NCBI GenBank assembly: GCA_913064775.1
Contig: CAJYAD010000001.1
Coordinates: 204,259-268,258, forward strand
Source: an uncultured Albidovulum sp.
Lineage (GTDB): Bacteria; Pseudomonadota; Alphaproteobacteria; Rhodobacterales; Rhodobacteraceae
Direction of reading: 5' to 3'
Length of the DNA: 64,000 nucleotides
Below, one piece after another: positions 8,937-18,069 of the stretch. Numbering within the stretch: the stretch's first letter is position 1; every line of letters starts with the position of its first letter. The notes below the pieces were generated by a model. The model was not told the origin of the DNA. It saw only the letters and a program-made list of their open reading frames with translations, and made no database searches. The position numbers were made by a program, and so were the translations under genes.

Positions 8937-9575
8937 TCAGACCCCGCCGCCGGGGCTCAGGGTCGACGCGGCCCCCAGTGTGATCAGCGCCTGACCGCCC
9001 CAATAGCACAGCCACACCGCGCGTGAGAGCCAGGGCGACGGGCGCTCCCGGCAAAAGAGATCGAGCGCAAGCAGCAGATCCGACAGCAAGAACAGCGCCG
9101 CCCCCAGCATCACCGGCAAGGCCCGCCCGGGCAGGGTGAGCGCGGCCAGCATCATCGCCGTGATCACCAGCACATAGCCCCGCACCGGCCATTTCAGCGC
9201 GCCGGTGCGCGGCGCCAGCCAGAATTCGGTGGACCCCGCCAGCACCAGCACCACCAGCGACGGCACGATCAACGGATCATTGGTGCCCACCCGCAGGAAC
9301 AGCCAGGCATAGGCCAGATGGCCCGCGGCAAACGCCGCCATGCCGATCAGAAAACTGCGCTGCCCCGGCCGCGACAGCGCCAGATCGCCCAATGCCCCCA
9401 GCGCCAGCCCCACAGCCACCCAAAGCGGCGCCCCAAGCGGCAGCGCGGCGGCGGCCAGCAGGGCCGTGGCCGCGGTCTTGACGACACTGCGCGGCCAGGA
9501 AACCGGCCGCGTGCACCAGCGCAGCAGATAGACCGCCGCCAGCCCGAAACCGAGTGAGAACAGCATCCCCGCCAT
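8937..9575 (-). CDS. YhhN family protein (lysoplasmalogenase-like)
   Basis: 212 residues, about eight membrane helices. Family features are VVKTAATALLAAAALP, LALGALGDLALSRPG (the conserved GD in the second helix), the later LFLLSDLLLALD, and VWLCYWGGQALITLG at the end. The YhhN/TMEM86 family includes lysoplasmalogenases that cleave the vinyl ether of lysoplasmalogens; the bacterial substrate is often unknown. It starts about 115 bases from the divergent alkane hydroxylase gene. An ATG three codons later (9566) is an equally possible start. Confidence 0.8.
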   Translation of the reverse strand: MAGMLFSLGFGLAAVYLLRWCTRPVSWPRSVVKTAATALLAAAALPLGAPLWVAVGLALGALGDLALSRPGQRSFLIGMAAFAAGHLAYAWLFLRVGTNDPLIVPSLVVLVLAGSTEFWLAPRTGALKWPVRGYVLVITAMMLAALTLPGRALPVMLGAALFLLSDLLLALDLFCRERPSPWLSRAVWLCYWGGQALITLGAASTLSPGGGV

Positions 9576-9690
9576 CAGCGGATCCTCGCTGTTCGGGCCG
9601 GCCTTTGCCTTGCTCGCGCCATGATTTCCTGTTTCGCTTTGGGCTTGGACACCCCCTTTACGCAATCCGGGCCCTCGCGGGAAGAGCACC

Positions 9691-11022
9691 ATGTATCTAT
9701 TCGCCATTGCCACCTTGTTGCCCGTGCCATTGTTCGCCGCCGGGGCCAGCCTGGGAGGCCCTTGGGCGCTCGCGGCGCTGGCCTATATGACCGTCTTCGT
9801 CTATCTGATGGACGCGCTCGTCGCCTACGGCGGCGGCGCCGCGCGGGAGGGGGTGGAATTCCCCGCCGCCGACCGGCTTTCGACGCTGCTGGGGGGGCTG
9901 CATTTCGCGCTCTTGCTGCTGGCCGTCGCGGCGCTGAGCGGCGCGACCGGGCTGGGCTGGGGCGCGCGGATTGCGTTGTTCGTGGCCTTCGGGCTCTATT
10001 TCGGACAGGTGAGCAATCCGAACGCGCATGAGCTGATCCACCGCACCCGCCGGGGCCTTTTCCGGCTGGGGATGTGGATCTATATCTCGCTGCTCTTCGG
10101 GCATCACACCTCGGCCCACCGGCATATCCATCACCGCTTCGTCGGCACGGTCGACGACCCCAACACCGCCGTGCTGGGCCAGGGCTTCTACGCTTTCGCG
10201 GCGCAGGCCTGGTGGGGCAGCTTCCGCGCAGGGGCCGAGATCGAGACCGCCCTGCGCAAGAGCCGCCGCGACGACAGCGGGCCGCATCCCTATGCGATCT
10301 ACCTGGGCGGGGCGCTGGCCTGCCTGCTGCTGGTGGCGGCGCTGTTCGGGCTGCGCGGGGTGCTGGCCTATCTGCTGCTCGCCGCCTATGCGCAGTTGCA
10401 GCTTCTGGTGTCGGACTACGTCCAGCATTACGGGCTGGAGCGGCGCCGCGAACGCCATGGCCGGACCGAGGCAGTGGGCCCCGGCCATTCCTGGAACGCA
10501 TCGCACTGGTTCTCGGGCGCGATGATGCTGAACGCGCCGCGCCATTCGGCGCATCACGAACGCCCCGGCACGCCCTATCCGGGCCTGGCGCTGCCGGAAG
10601 GCGGCACCGCGCCGATGCTGCCCTATTCGCTGCCGGTGATGGGGGCGGTCGCGCTTTGCCCGCCCTTGTGGCGGCGGGTGATGGACAGGCGCGTCGAACG
10701 CTGGCGCGCCAAGGCGCCGCCGCCGCCGCCGGCAGTGCCCGAACCCGCCGTCTCGGGCCGCGCGACCGAGTACCCCAGCGCCGCGCTGGCGTCGGCACCC
10801 GTCGCGAAGCCCACCGCAAAGCGCAAGCCGCGCCCCGCGGCCGCGAATGCCGCCGCTACGCCGGGCAGGGCGCCCGCGTCGCCCGATGCGCCCCCCCGCC
10901 AGCATCCGGCGCCCGAAAAGGCCGCCGAGCCGACGGATGACCCGACGGAAGACCCGGCCGAGGATGCCGCGATCGCCGAGGCGGTGGCGCGCACGATGCG
11001 GCGGGTGACCGAGACCGGCTAG
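9691..11022 (+). CDS. Alkane 1-monooxygenase family membrane di-iron hydroxylase with long disordered C-terminal tail
   Basis: 443 residues. The first 340 form an AlkB-type integral membrane non-haem di-iron hydroxylase: several membrane helices and the histidine clusters HELIHR (113-118), HHTSAHRHIHHRF (138-150), VQHYGLERR and NAPRHSAHHERP (about 281-292). It would oxidise alkanes or other hydrophobic compounds with a rubredoxin-type electron donor, not seen nearby. From about residue 340 the protein becomes a Pro/Ala/Lys-rich low-complexity tail of about 100 residues ending in an acidic DDPTEDPAEDAAIAEAVART, absent from classical AlkB. The tail is in frame and ends in a normal stop. Confidence 0.88.
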   Translation: MYLFAIATLLPVPLFAAGASLGGPWALAALAYMTVFVYLMDALVAYGGGAAREGVEFPAADRLSTLLGGLHFALLLLAVAALSGATGLGWGARIALFVAFGLYFGQVSNPNAHELIHRTRRGLFRLGMWIYISLLFGHHTSAHRHIHHRFVGTVDDPNTAVLGQGFYAFAAQAWWGSFRAGAEIETALRKSRRDDSGPHPYAIYLGGALACLLLVAALFGLRGVLAYLLLAAYAQLQLLVSDYVQHYGLERRRERHGRTEAVGPGHSWNASHWFSGAMMLNAPRHSAHHERPGTPYPGLALPEGGTAPMLPYSLPVMGAVALCPPLWRRVMDRRVERWRAKAPPPPPAVPEPAVSGRATEYPSAALASAPVAKPTAKRKPRPAAANAAATPGRAPASPDAPPRQHPAPEKAAEPTDDPTEDPAEDAAIAEAVARTMRRVTETG

Positions 11023-11100
11023 GCCGCCGCGCCGCGCCGCCTCCAGCCGCGAACCAGCCGCTATCTTGCCAACTGCGCGACTTCGTGGGATTGCGGAAGC

Positions 11101-12069
11101 ATGGCCAATGGCTCCGCCTCCAGTCACCTTCCCGTTGCGGGCGCCGCCTTGGGGCCGGGCCCGGCCAGGGCTGCTGTGGTGGCGCGGCCGATGGCGGGCA
11201 CGCTTTGGATGCTGGCCTCGGGGCTGTGCTTTGTCGCCGTCAACGCGATCGTCAAATATCTGGGACAGGCCCTGCCATCCAGCGAGGCGGCCTTTCTGCG
11301 CTATGCGCTGGGGCTGGTGTTCCTGCTGCCGATGCTGCGACCGATCCTGCGCAACCGCTACACGCTGCGCTCGCTGTCGATGTTCGGCGCGCGCGGGGTG
11401 GTGCATGGGCTGGGGGTGATGCTGTGGTTCTATGCCATGGCCCGGATCCCGATCGCCGAGGTCACCGCGATCAACTATCTCGCGCCGGTCTATGTCACCA
11501 TCGGGGCGGCGGTCTTTCTGGGAGAGAAGCTGGCGTTGCGCCGCATCGTCGCCGTTCTGGTGGCGCTGCTGGGCGTCGGGGTGATCGTGCGCCCGGGCAT
11601 TGCCGCCGTGTCCTCGGGCGAGTTGGCGATGTTGGCGGTGGCGGTGTTCTTCGCCGCCTCCTACCTGATCGCCAAGAAGCTGGCCGATGAGGCCCCGGCC
11701 TCGGTGGTGGTGGCGATGCTGTCGATCACGGTGACGATTGCGCTGGCGCCGATGGCGGCAGCGGTCTGGGTGACGCCGCAGTGGCATGAGGTGATCTGGC
11801 TGCTGATCGTTGCCGCCTTCGCCACGGCCGGGCATCTGTGCATGACCCACGCCTTCCGGCTGGCGCCGGTGACGATGACCCAGCCGGTGACCTTCCTGCA
11901 GCTGATCTGGGCCACCGCGATCGGCGCGATCTGGTTCAATGAGCCGGTCGACATCTGGGTGGTGACCGGCGGCGGGATCGTCATCGCCGCGGTCAGCTTC
12001 ATCACCTGGCGCGAGGCGATGATCAAACGGCGCCTGGTGACGCCGGTGGTCAACGAGATGAAGGGCTAG
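11101..12069 (+). CDS. DMT superfamily transporter (EamA domains)
   Basis: 322 residues with ten predicted membrane helices arranged as two EamA repeats. The first runs from TLWMLASGLCFVAVNAIVKY to VLVALLGVGVIVRPG, the second from LAMLAVAVFFAASYLIAKKL to TGGGIVIAAVSFITWRE. Such proteins export metabolites or amino acids; no substrate can be read. The ATG at 11101 is used, but the first 30 residues are polar and an ATG at 11191 begins directly at the first helix, so the start is uncertain. The gene lies 79 bases after alkB and may be cotranscribed. Confidence 0.85.
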   Translation: MANGSASSHLPVAGAALGPGPARAAVVARPMAGTLWMLASGLCFVAVNAIVKYLGQALPSSEAAFLRYALGLVFLLPMLRPILRNRYTLRSLSMFGARGVVHGLGVMLWFYAMARIPIAEVTAINYLAPVYVTIGAAVFLGEKLALRRIVAVLVALLGVGVIVRPGIAAVSSGELAMLAVAVFFAASYLIAKKLADEAPASVVVAMLSITVTIALAPMAAAVWVTPQWHEVIWLLIVAAFATAGHLCMTHAFRLAPVTMTQPVTFLQLIWATAIGAIWFNEPVDIWVVTGGGIVIAAVSFITWREAMIKRRLVTPVVNEMKG

Positions 12070-12304
12070 CCGTTTCAGCCCCCGGCTTGGCGGCGCGATC
12101 CATTCGCGGGACTGTCAGCCCCCCACCGGCGTCTTTCGTTGGGTGTGATGCCGCGCGACCGGCGCGCTCGCAAGGCCGGGATGCCCCGCCCGCAGGGGCC
12201 GCCGCCAGCGCCGCGTCTGGTGTCGCCTCTCACCGGTCCCATGGCGGCTTGATTTCGCCCCGCGCGTCGGGCAGGAAGGCCGAAGCCAGTTCGAGGACGC
12301 CATC

Positions 12305-13096
12305 ATGACCCGCATCGATACCAGATTCGCCCAGCTCAAGGCCGAGGGGAAGAAGGCGTTCGTCTCCTACATCATGGCGGGCGATCCGGATCTGGAAACC
12401 TCGCTTGCGGTGATGAAGGCGCTGCCGGGGCAGGGGGTCGATATCATCGAGCTGGGCATGCCCTTCACCGATCCGATGGCCGATGGCCCGACGATCCAGC
12501 TGGCCGGTCAGCGCGCGCTGGAAGGCGGGCAGACGCTGCAAAAGACGCTTGATATGGTGACCGCGTTCCGCCGCGAGGACGACATCACCCCGATCGTGAT
12601 GATGGGCTATTACAACCCGATCTATTCGCGCGGGGTGGACCGCTTCCTGACCGATGCCAAGGCGGCCGGGATCGACGGGCTGATCATCGTCGACCTGCCG
12701 CCCGAAGAGGATGACGAGCTGTGCATCCCGGCGCGCGACGCGGGGATCAACTTCATCCGCCTGGCGACGCCCACGACCGACGACAAGCGCCTGCCCAAGG
12801 TGCTGCAGAACACCTCGGGTTTCGTCTATTACGTCTCGATCACCGGTATCACCGGGGCGGCGTCGGCGCAGGCCGCACAGGTCGGCCCCGAAGTGGCGCG
12901 GATCAAGGCCGCGACCGATCTGCCGGTGGTGGTGGGCTTTGGCATCAACACCCCCGAAACCGCGCGCGAGATCGCCGGTGTGGCCGATGGCTGCGTCGTC
13001 GGATCCGCGATCGTGAAGGAAATCGCCGCTGGCAAGTCCCCCGCCGAGGTCGCCGCCTTCGCCGGCGCGCTGGCCGCCGGCGCGCATTCCGCCTGA
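12305..13096 (+). CDS. trpA: Tryptophan synthase alpha chain
   Basis: 263 residues, full length for TrpA. The enzyme splits indole-3-glycerol phosphate to indole and glyceraldehyde 3-phosphate in the cytoplasm and hands indole to TrpB. Catalytic Glu49 lies in [11 protein letters not shown] and Asp60 in [10 protein letters not shown]; phosphate-binding loops are GITGAASA and [13 protein letters not shown]. No trpB is adjacent, so trpA is separated from the rest of the pathway. The 235 bases upstream hold no gene. A strong hairpin follows the stop. Confidence 0.97.
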   Translation: MTRIDTRFAQLKAEGKKAFVSYIMAGDPDLETSLAVMKALPGQGVDIIELGMPFTDPMADGPTIQLAGQRALEGGQTLQKTLDMVTAFRREDDITPIVMMGYYNPIYSRGVDRFLTDAKAAGIDGLIIVDLPPEEDDELCIPARDAGINFIRLATPTTDDKRLPKVLQNTSGFVYYVSITGITGAASAQAAQVGPEVARIKAATDLPVVVGFGINTPETAREIAGVADGCVVGSAIVKEIAAGKSPAEVAAFAGALAAGAHSA

Positions 13097-13111
13097 ACGC
13101 CCCCGGATGGA

Positions 13112-13138
13112 GCCGCCCGGCCCTTGCGGGCGGGCGGC
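13112..13138. terminator. Bidirectional hairpin between trpA and the ABC transporter operon
   Basis: GCCGCCCG and CGGGCGGC form a perfect 8-bp stem extended by CCC/GGG across one bulged base, with a TTGC loop. It sits in the 50-base gap between the convergent stops of trpA and the ABC permease gene. No clean T run follows, so termination strength is uncertain. Confidence 0.5.
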
Positions 13139-13146
13139 GCTTGGGT

Positions 13147-13935
13147 TCAGCCCAGCTTGGCGGGCACCTGACGTTCGATGAAGCGGAAGGCCAGCACGAT
13201 CAGCCCGGTATAGAACATGTATAGCACCGCGAGCAGCAAGAGCGGCTCGTAGATGATGAACGTGTCCTGACGGATCTGCAGGCTGACCTGATAGAGGTCG
13301 AGCACGGTGATCGTGGCGATCAGCGGCGTCGATTTCAGCTGCAGCACGGTCTCGCCGCCCAGGGTCGGCAGCACCCGGCGGATCGCCTGGGGCAGCCAGA
13401 TCCGGCGCAGGATGGTGAGGCGCGGCATGCCATAGGCGCGCGCTGCCTCCAACTGGCCCTTGGGCACGCCCAGAAGCGCGCCGCGCATCACCTCGCCCTC
13501 GTAGCCTGCGAAGCTCATGGTCAGGGCGAACAACCCGTAGGGCCAGGCCTCGCGCAGGTAGGCCCAGGCCCAGGATTCGCGGATCCACGGGAACTGCGGG
13601 AAGAGCGAGCCGAGCCCGTAGTAGAGGAACCAAAGCTGCAACAGCAGCGGCGTGCCGCGGATGACCGAGCAGAAGCCCTTGGCCGGCAGCGCCACATACC
13701 AGGGCCCGGCGGCCTGGGCGAGGCCCAGCCAGATCGCCAGGAACAGGCCCATCGCCCAGCTGAGCACCAGCATGTAGGTCGTGGTCCAAAGGCCTTTGAG
13801 CAGCAGGCCATTGTCAAGATAGGTGGGCAGCCAGCTCCAATCGAGGGTCAGGATTGCCCAGGCCACGATGGCGATGCCCATCGCCAGCAGGAACAGCCGG
13901 TGCGGCTGCATCATCGGCTTGATCAGCGCCCTCAT
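13147..13935 (-). CDS. Amino acid ABC transporter permease (HisM-like)
   Basis: 262 residues, about five membrane helices, with the permease EAA loop in MRGALLGVPKGQLEAARAYG and the polar-amino-acid subfamily pattern TTYMLVLSWAMGLFLAIWLG. It forms one half of the membrane channel of an importer whose other parts follow on the same strand in the order ATPase, binding protein, permease, permease. Its ATG overlaps the stop of the preceding permease by four bases. The substrate is inferred to be a basic amino acid such as arginine, lysine or histidine. Confidence 0.9.
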   Translation of the reverse strand: MRALIKPMMQPHRLFLLAMGIAIVAWAILTLDWSWLPTYLDNGLLLKGLWTTTYMLVLSWAMGLFLAIWLGLAQAAGPWYVALPAKGFCSVIRGTPLLLQLWFLYYGLGSLFPQFPWIRESWAWAYLREAWPYGLFALTMSFAGYEGEVMRGALLGVPKGQLEAARAYGMPRLTILRRIWLPQAIRRVLPTLGGETVLQLKSTPLIATITVLDLYQVSLQIRQDTFIIYEPLLLLAVLYMFYTGLIVLAFRFIERQVPAKLG

Positions 13936-14684
13936 ATCCCGCCTCCGCGAATGGAGGGCTGGCCGCGCCGCGCCCGGCGTTCGGCCAGCGCGAAAAGCCG
14001 GCCCGACAGCGCCGAGATGATCAGATAGAGGATACCGGCCGCGGTGAAGAACAGCATGAAGGCCTTGGTGGTGCCGCCGGCCTGCAGCGAGGTCTCGGTC
14101 AGCTCGTTAAAGCCGATGACCGCCAGCAGCGCGGTGTCCTTGGTAAGGTTCAGCCACAGGTTCGCCATGCCGGGCAGCGCATAGGCCAGCATCTGCGGCA
14201 GGGTGACCCGGTGCGCCACTTGCAGCGGCGTCATGCCATAGGCGCGGGCGGCCTCGACCTGGCCATGCGGCACGGCAAGGATGGCGCCGCGCAGCACCTC
14301 GGTCATATAGGCGCCCAGCACGAAGCCCAGCACCAGCGTGCCCACCAGGATCGGCGGCAGGTCGATGCGCGGGCGGCCCAGGCTCAGCAGGAACCGGTTC
14401 ACGATATCGGGGACCAGATAGTAGAGCAGCAGGATCTCGATCAGTTCGGGGATTGCCCGGATCGCGGTGGTGTAGATCGCCAGCAGATCCTTGACGATCG
14501 GCCCGCCATAGAGCTTGCCGAACGCGCCGCCGACGCCGATCACGGTGCCAAGGATGTAGGATCCGATGGCGATTTCCAGCGTATGCGACAGGCCCGTAAG
14601 CAAAGCCCCCCCCCAACCGGGGGGGGACAAGGCCAGCAGGCCCAGCGCATGGCCCGGCTCGAAAAGCCCGAACAGCCAATTCAT
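13932..14684 (-). CDS. Amino acid ABC transporter permease (HisQ-like)
   Basis: 250 residues, polar amino acid permease with the EAA loop at LRGAILAVPHGQVEAARAYG and the start of the channel domain at LLTGLSHTLEIAIGSYILG. It pairs with the next gene to form the membrane channel. Near the N-terminus the codons for SPPGWGG are built almost only of C and G runs (C9 and G8 on the plus strand), an unusual sequence at risk of replication slippage. It starts 10 bases after the binding-protein gene. Confidence 0.9.
   Translation of the reverse strand: MNWLFGLFEPGHALGLLALSPPGWGGALLTGLSHTLEIAIGSYILGTVIGVGGAFGKLYGGPIVKDLLAIYTTAIRAIPELIEILLLYYLVPDIVNRFLLSLGRPRIDLPPILVGTLVLGFVLGAYMTEVLRGAILAVPHGQVEAARAYGMTPLQVAHRVTLPQMLAYALPGMANLWLNLTKDTALLAVIGFNELTETSLQAGGTTKAFMLFFTAAGILYLIISALSGRLFALAERRARRGQPSIRGGGI
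14606..14626. repeat. C9-AACC-G8 homopolymer pair inside the permease gene
   Basis: Nine C residues, AACC, then eight G residues lie in frame inside the HisQ-like permease gene, where they encode about six residues near the N-terminus. The two runs are complementary and can also form a hairpin. A one-base change in either run would frameshift the permease early. Confidence 0.7.
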
Positions 14685-14694
14685 CGGTCAGGCC

Positions 14695-15471
14695 TTATTT
14701 GCTGCCGTAGATGTCGAAGGTGAAGTACTTCTTGGTGATCTTCTGGTACTCGCCATTGGCGCGCACGTCGGCGATCCCCTTGTTGAACTTCTCGCGCAGC
14801 GCGGTGTCGGATTTGCGGAAGCCCGCGCCGATGCCCGAGCCCAGCGTCTCGTTGTCATAGGGCAGCGCGCCGACCAGTTCGCAGCAGGCTTCGCCCTGCT
14901 TGGTCTTCAGGAAGCCTTCCAGCGCCATCTCGTCGGCGATGGTCGCGTCGATGCGGCCGGCGGCGAGGTCCTGGTTGGCCTGGTCCTGGGTCTGATAGGT
15001 CTTCAGCGTCGCGGTCTTCGAGAAGAACTTCTTCGCATAGGCCTGGTTGGTCGAGCCAACCTCGACGCCGATGGTCAGGCCCTTCATGCTGGCCGGGGTG
15101 GCCTTGAACTTGGCGCCCTTGGGGGCGGCGACGGCGGCCGGGGTCTCGTAATACTTGTTCGAGAAGGCGATGACCTTCTCACGCTTCTTGGTGATCGACA
15201 TCGACGACATGATCATGTCGATCTGGCCCGAGGTCAGCGCCGGAATGATGCCATCCCAGGCGACCGTGGTGATCTTGCAATCCAGCTTCTGGTCCTTGCA
15301 GATTGCGTGCATCAGGTCGATTTCCCAGCCCTGCCAATGGCCCGAGGCGTCCATCGTCGAGAACGGCGGGTAGGGTTCGGACGCGACGCCGACCTTGATG
15401 ACCTTCGCCTGGGCGGTGCCCACGAGGCCAAGCGCGGCGATGCCCGCGATGATGAGGGTCTTGAGTTTCAT
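14695..15471 (-). CDS. Periplasmic basic-amino-acid-binding protein of ABC transporter
   Basis: 258 residues with a signal peptide (MKLKTLIIAGIAALGLVGTAQA) and the solute-binding family 3 fold: VGVASEPYPPFSTMDASG, GWEIDLMHAICKDQKLDCK, IPALTSGQIDMIMSSMSIT and VGSTNQAYAKKFF. The FD/EIDL and SMSIT elements are those of lysine/arginine/ornithine/histidine and opine binders. It captures the amino acid in the periplasm for the flanking permeases. The start at 15471 opens the signal peptide; nine charged codons before it are taken as leader. Confidence 0.9.
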   Translation of the reverse strand: MKLKTLIIAGIAALGLVGTAQAKVIKVGVASEPYPPFSTMDASGHWQGWEIDLMHAICKDQKLDCKITTVAWDGIIPALTSGQIDMIMSSMSITKKREKVIAFSNKYYETPAAVAAPKGAKFKATPASMKGLTIGVEVGSTNQAYAKKFFSKTATLKTYQTQDQANQDLAAGRIDATIADEMALEGFLKTKQGEACCELVGALPYDNETLGSGIGAGFRKSDTALREKFNKGIADVRANGEYQKITKKYFTFDIYGSK

Positions 15472-15523
15472 GGTCTTCACTCTCCGTTGGTCTTTCAAGT
15501 TTTTCGCTGTTGTTGCGGGGGCC

Positions 15524-16330
15524 TTACCAGCCCACCGTTCTAAGGAACTGCTGCAGCCGTTCCGATTTGGGATCGCCGAACAGCTGATCGGGCGGCCCCT
15601 CTTCCTCGACCTGCCCGTTGTAGAGGTAGATCACATGATCCGAGACCTCGCGGGCGAATTTCATCTCATGGGTCACCAGCAGCATCGTGCGGCCTTCGCG
15701 GGCGAGGTCGCGGATGACGTTCAGCACTTCGCCCACCAGTTCGGGGTCGAGTGCACTGGTGGGTTCGTCGAACAGCATCGCGCGCGGCTCGATCGCCAGG
15801 GCGCGGGCGATGGCGGCGCGCTGCTGCTGGCCGCCCGACATGAAGGCAGGGTAGACATCGGCCTTGTCGGAAAGGCCAACCCGCGCCAGCAGCTTCTCGG
15901 CCCGCGCGATCGCCTCGGCCTTGGGCACCTTCAACACGTGGACGGGCACCTCGATCAGGTTCTCCATCACCGTCTTGTGGGACCACAGGTTGAAGGACTG
16001 GAACACCATCCCCAGCTTCTGGCGGATATGTTCGATCTGGCGGCGCGAGGCGGGGCTGCCGTCGGCGCGCATCTCGACATCCTCGCCGGCGATCACGATG
16101 CGGCCCGAGGTCGGGGTTTCGAGGAAGTTGATGCAGCGCAGCATCGTCGACTTGCCCGAGCCCGAGCCGCCGATGATCGCCACGACATCGCCTTCATGGG
16201 CGGTCAGCGAAACGCCTTTCAAGACTTCGAGGTCGCCGAAGGTCTTGTGCAGGTTCTCGACGCGTATTGCCTCGGACCTGTCGTTTCCGTTTTGATCTTG
16301 CGGGGCGCTTTGGGCCGTGGCAGCCGTCAT
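15524..16330 (-). CDS. Amino acid ABC transporter ATP-binding protein (HisP-like)
   Basis: 268 residues. Walker A is GGSGSGKST, the signature is SGGQQQRAAIARALA, Walker B is AMLFDEPTSALD, and the switch histidine lies in VTHEMKFA. It powers the importer encoded by the three following genes and matches the HisP/GlnQ group, in particular its basic-amino-acid members. The start at 16330 gives a short polar leader before EAIRVENLHKTF; GGAGAAG lies upstream. The gene is divergent from the TPP enzyme gene across a 131-base spacer. Confidence 0.92.
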   Translation of the reverse strand: MTAATAQSAPQDQNGNDRSEAIRVENLHKTFGDLEVLKGVSLTAHEGDVVAIIGGSGSGKSTMLRCINFLETPTSGRIVIAGEDVEMRADGSPASRRQIEHIRQKLGMVFQSFNLWSHKTVMENLIEVPVHVLKVPKAEAIARAEKLLARVGLSDKADVYPAFMSGGQQQRAAIARALAIEPRAMLFDEPTSALDPELVGEVLNVIRDLAREGRTMLLVTHEMKFAREVSDHVIYLYNGQVEEEGPPDQLFGDPKSERLQQFLRTVGW

Positions 16331-16461
16331 ACAGCGTCTTCTCCGTGCTTTCGGTGCGGGCGAATAAATCATCGTGCCAGTTCGGAGCGCAAGCGCATAA
16401 TTGGGCAGCTATCCGTTTGAAGTACCGGCAGCGAAGGCAAGAAATAGCAGGAGGTTCCGCG

Positions 16462-18045
16462 ATGGTGGCAGTGGGCCGGGCCCTGGTGGAGGGGCTGAAA
16501 GCCCGGGGTGTTTCGGTGATCTTCGGCATTCCCGGAGTGCATACGGTCGAGCTTTATCGCGCTCTGCCCGGCTCAGGGCTGCGCCATGTGACGGTGCGTC
16601 ATGAACAGGCGGCGGGCTTTGCCGCGGACGGCTTCGCGCGGGTCGCGGGGCGGCCGGGGGTGGCCTTGGTGATCACCGGGCCGGGGGCGACCAATGCGCT
16701 GACGCCGATGGCCCAGGCGCGCGCCGATTCGGTGCCGATTCTGGTGATTTCGGGGGTGAACCCGCGTGCGGTGCAGGGGCGGGGGCTTGGCCATCTGCAC
16801 GAATTGCCCGATCAGCTGGCGACCATGGCCTCGGTCGCGCTGCACGCTGAAGAGGTCGCTTCGGGCGCCGATCTGGCCCCGGCGCTGGATCGCTGTTTCG
16901 CCGCCATGGCGGGGCGCGGCGGGCCGGTGCATCTGCAGGTGCCGCTTGACGTGATGGCAGCCGAGGCCGGGCCGCAGGCCGCCCCCGCCGTGCTGCCCGC
17001 CGTGTCGCCCGTGTCGCCCGGGCCGCCGCTGCCGGATCTGGCACGGGCGCGTGCACTTCTGGCCGGCGCGGCGCGGCCGGTGATCCTGGCCGGAGGCGGC
17101 GCGAAGCGGGCAGGCGGCGCCCTGCGCGCGCTGGCCGAGGCGCTGGATGCCCCGGTGGTGATGACCGCCAATGGGCGCGGCCTGCTGCACGGCCATCCGC
17201 TGGGGGTGCCGGCCAGCGCCTCGCTGCGCGCGGTGCGCGGGCTGATCGCGGCGGCGGATCAGGTGCTGGCGGTGGGCACCGAACTGGGGCCGACGGATTA
17301 CGACATGTATGGCCGGGGCGGCCTGCCGGATCTGTCGGGGATGATCCGGATCGACGCCGATGCCGATCAGCTGGCCCGCCACCCGGCGGCGGTGACCTTG
17401 CAGGGCGATGCCGCGACCCTGCTGGCGGCGCTGGCCGAGGGGCTGGTGCCACGCGCGGGCGACGGCGCCGCCCGGGCCGAGGCCACGCGCCGGGCCGCAT
17501 GGGACGAGATCGGGCCGGGCTACCGCGCCATGGTGGTGATGCTCGATGCGCTGCGCGGCGCCTTGCCCGGTGCGATCGTGGTCGGCGACAGCACGCAGCC
17601 GGTCTATGCCGGCAACCTTTACTACGATCACGACCGCCCGGGCGGCTGGTTCAACGCGGCCACCGGCTACGGCGCGCTGGGCTACGGTGCGCCGGCGGCG
17701 ATCGGGGCGGCTCTGGCAGCCCCCGACACGCCGGTTGTCTGCCTGACCGGCGACGGCGGGTTGCAGTTCAGCCTGGCTGAGCTGATGACCGCGCGGGACG
17801 AGGGCGTCGATGTGACCTTCGTGGTCTGGAACAACCATGGCTATGGCGAGATCGCCGAGGCGATGGCGGCGGTCGGGGCCGAGGTTCTGGGCTGCGATCC
17901 GACGCCGCCGGATTTTGCTGATCTCGCCCGCGCCTGCGGCCTGCCGCATCAGCGCATCACGGCCGATCCCGCCGCGCTGGCGCAGGCCCTGATGCAGACG
18001 CGCGCCACCCGCGGCCCGGCGATGATCGAGGTGATTGCGGGCTGA
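16462..18045 (+). CDS. Thiamine diphosphate enzyme, 5-guanidino-2-oxopentanoate decarboxylase-like
   Basis: 527 residues with the three domains of the acetolactate synthase/decarboxylase family. The N-terminal pyrimidine-binding domain has the catalytic Glu48 in RHEQAAGFAADGFAR; the C-terminal diphosphate domain has GDGGLQFSLAELMT followed by VVWNN. IFGIPGVHTVELYRALPG and HLHELPDQ are, as I recall the family, typical of the enzyme that decarboxylates the 2-oxo acid made from arginine (AruI group). The adjacent basic-amino-acid importer supports this. It could instead be an uncharacterised acetolactate synthase-like enzyme. AGGAGG precedes the ATG. Confidence 0.75.
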   Translation: MVAVGRALVEGLKARGVSVIFGIPGVHTVELYRALPGSGLRHVTVRHEQAAGFAADGFARVAGRPGVALVITGPGATNALTPMAQARADSVPILVISGVNPRAVQGRGLGHLHELPDQLATMASVALHAEEVASGADLAPALDRCFAAMAGRGGPVHLQVPLDVMAAEAGPQAAPAVLPAVSPVSPGPPLPDLARARALLAGAARPVILAGGGAKRAGGALRALAEALDAPVVMTANGRGLLHGHPLGVPASASLRAVRGLIAAADQVLAVGTELGPTDYDMYGRGGLPDLSGMIRIDADADQLARHPAAVTLQGDAATLLAALAEGLVPRAGDGAARAEATRRAAWDEIGPGYRAMVVMLDALRGALPGAIVVGDSTQPVYAGNLYYDHDRPGGWFNAATGYGALGYGAPAAIGAALAAPDTPVVCLTGDGGLQFSLAELMTARDEGVDVTFVVWNNHGYGEIAEAMAAVGAEVLGCDPTPPDFADLARACGLPHQRITADPAALAQALMQTRATRGPAMIEVIAG

Positions 18046-18069
18046 GGCCAAGCGCAGGGGCGGGGGCTG

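Noticed and set aside
9697..11850. 717-codon open frame on the minus strand across alkB and the EamA gene
   Set aside because: His/Arg/Gln-rich composition without domains; both plus-strand genes have strong family motifs.
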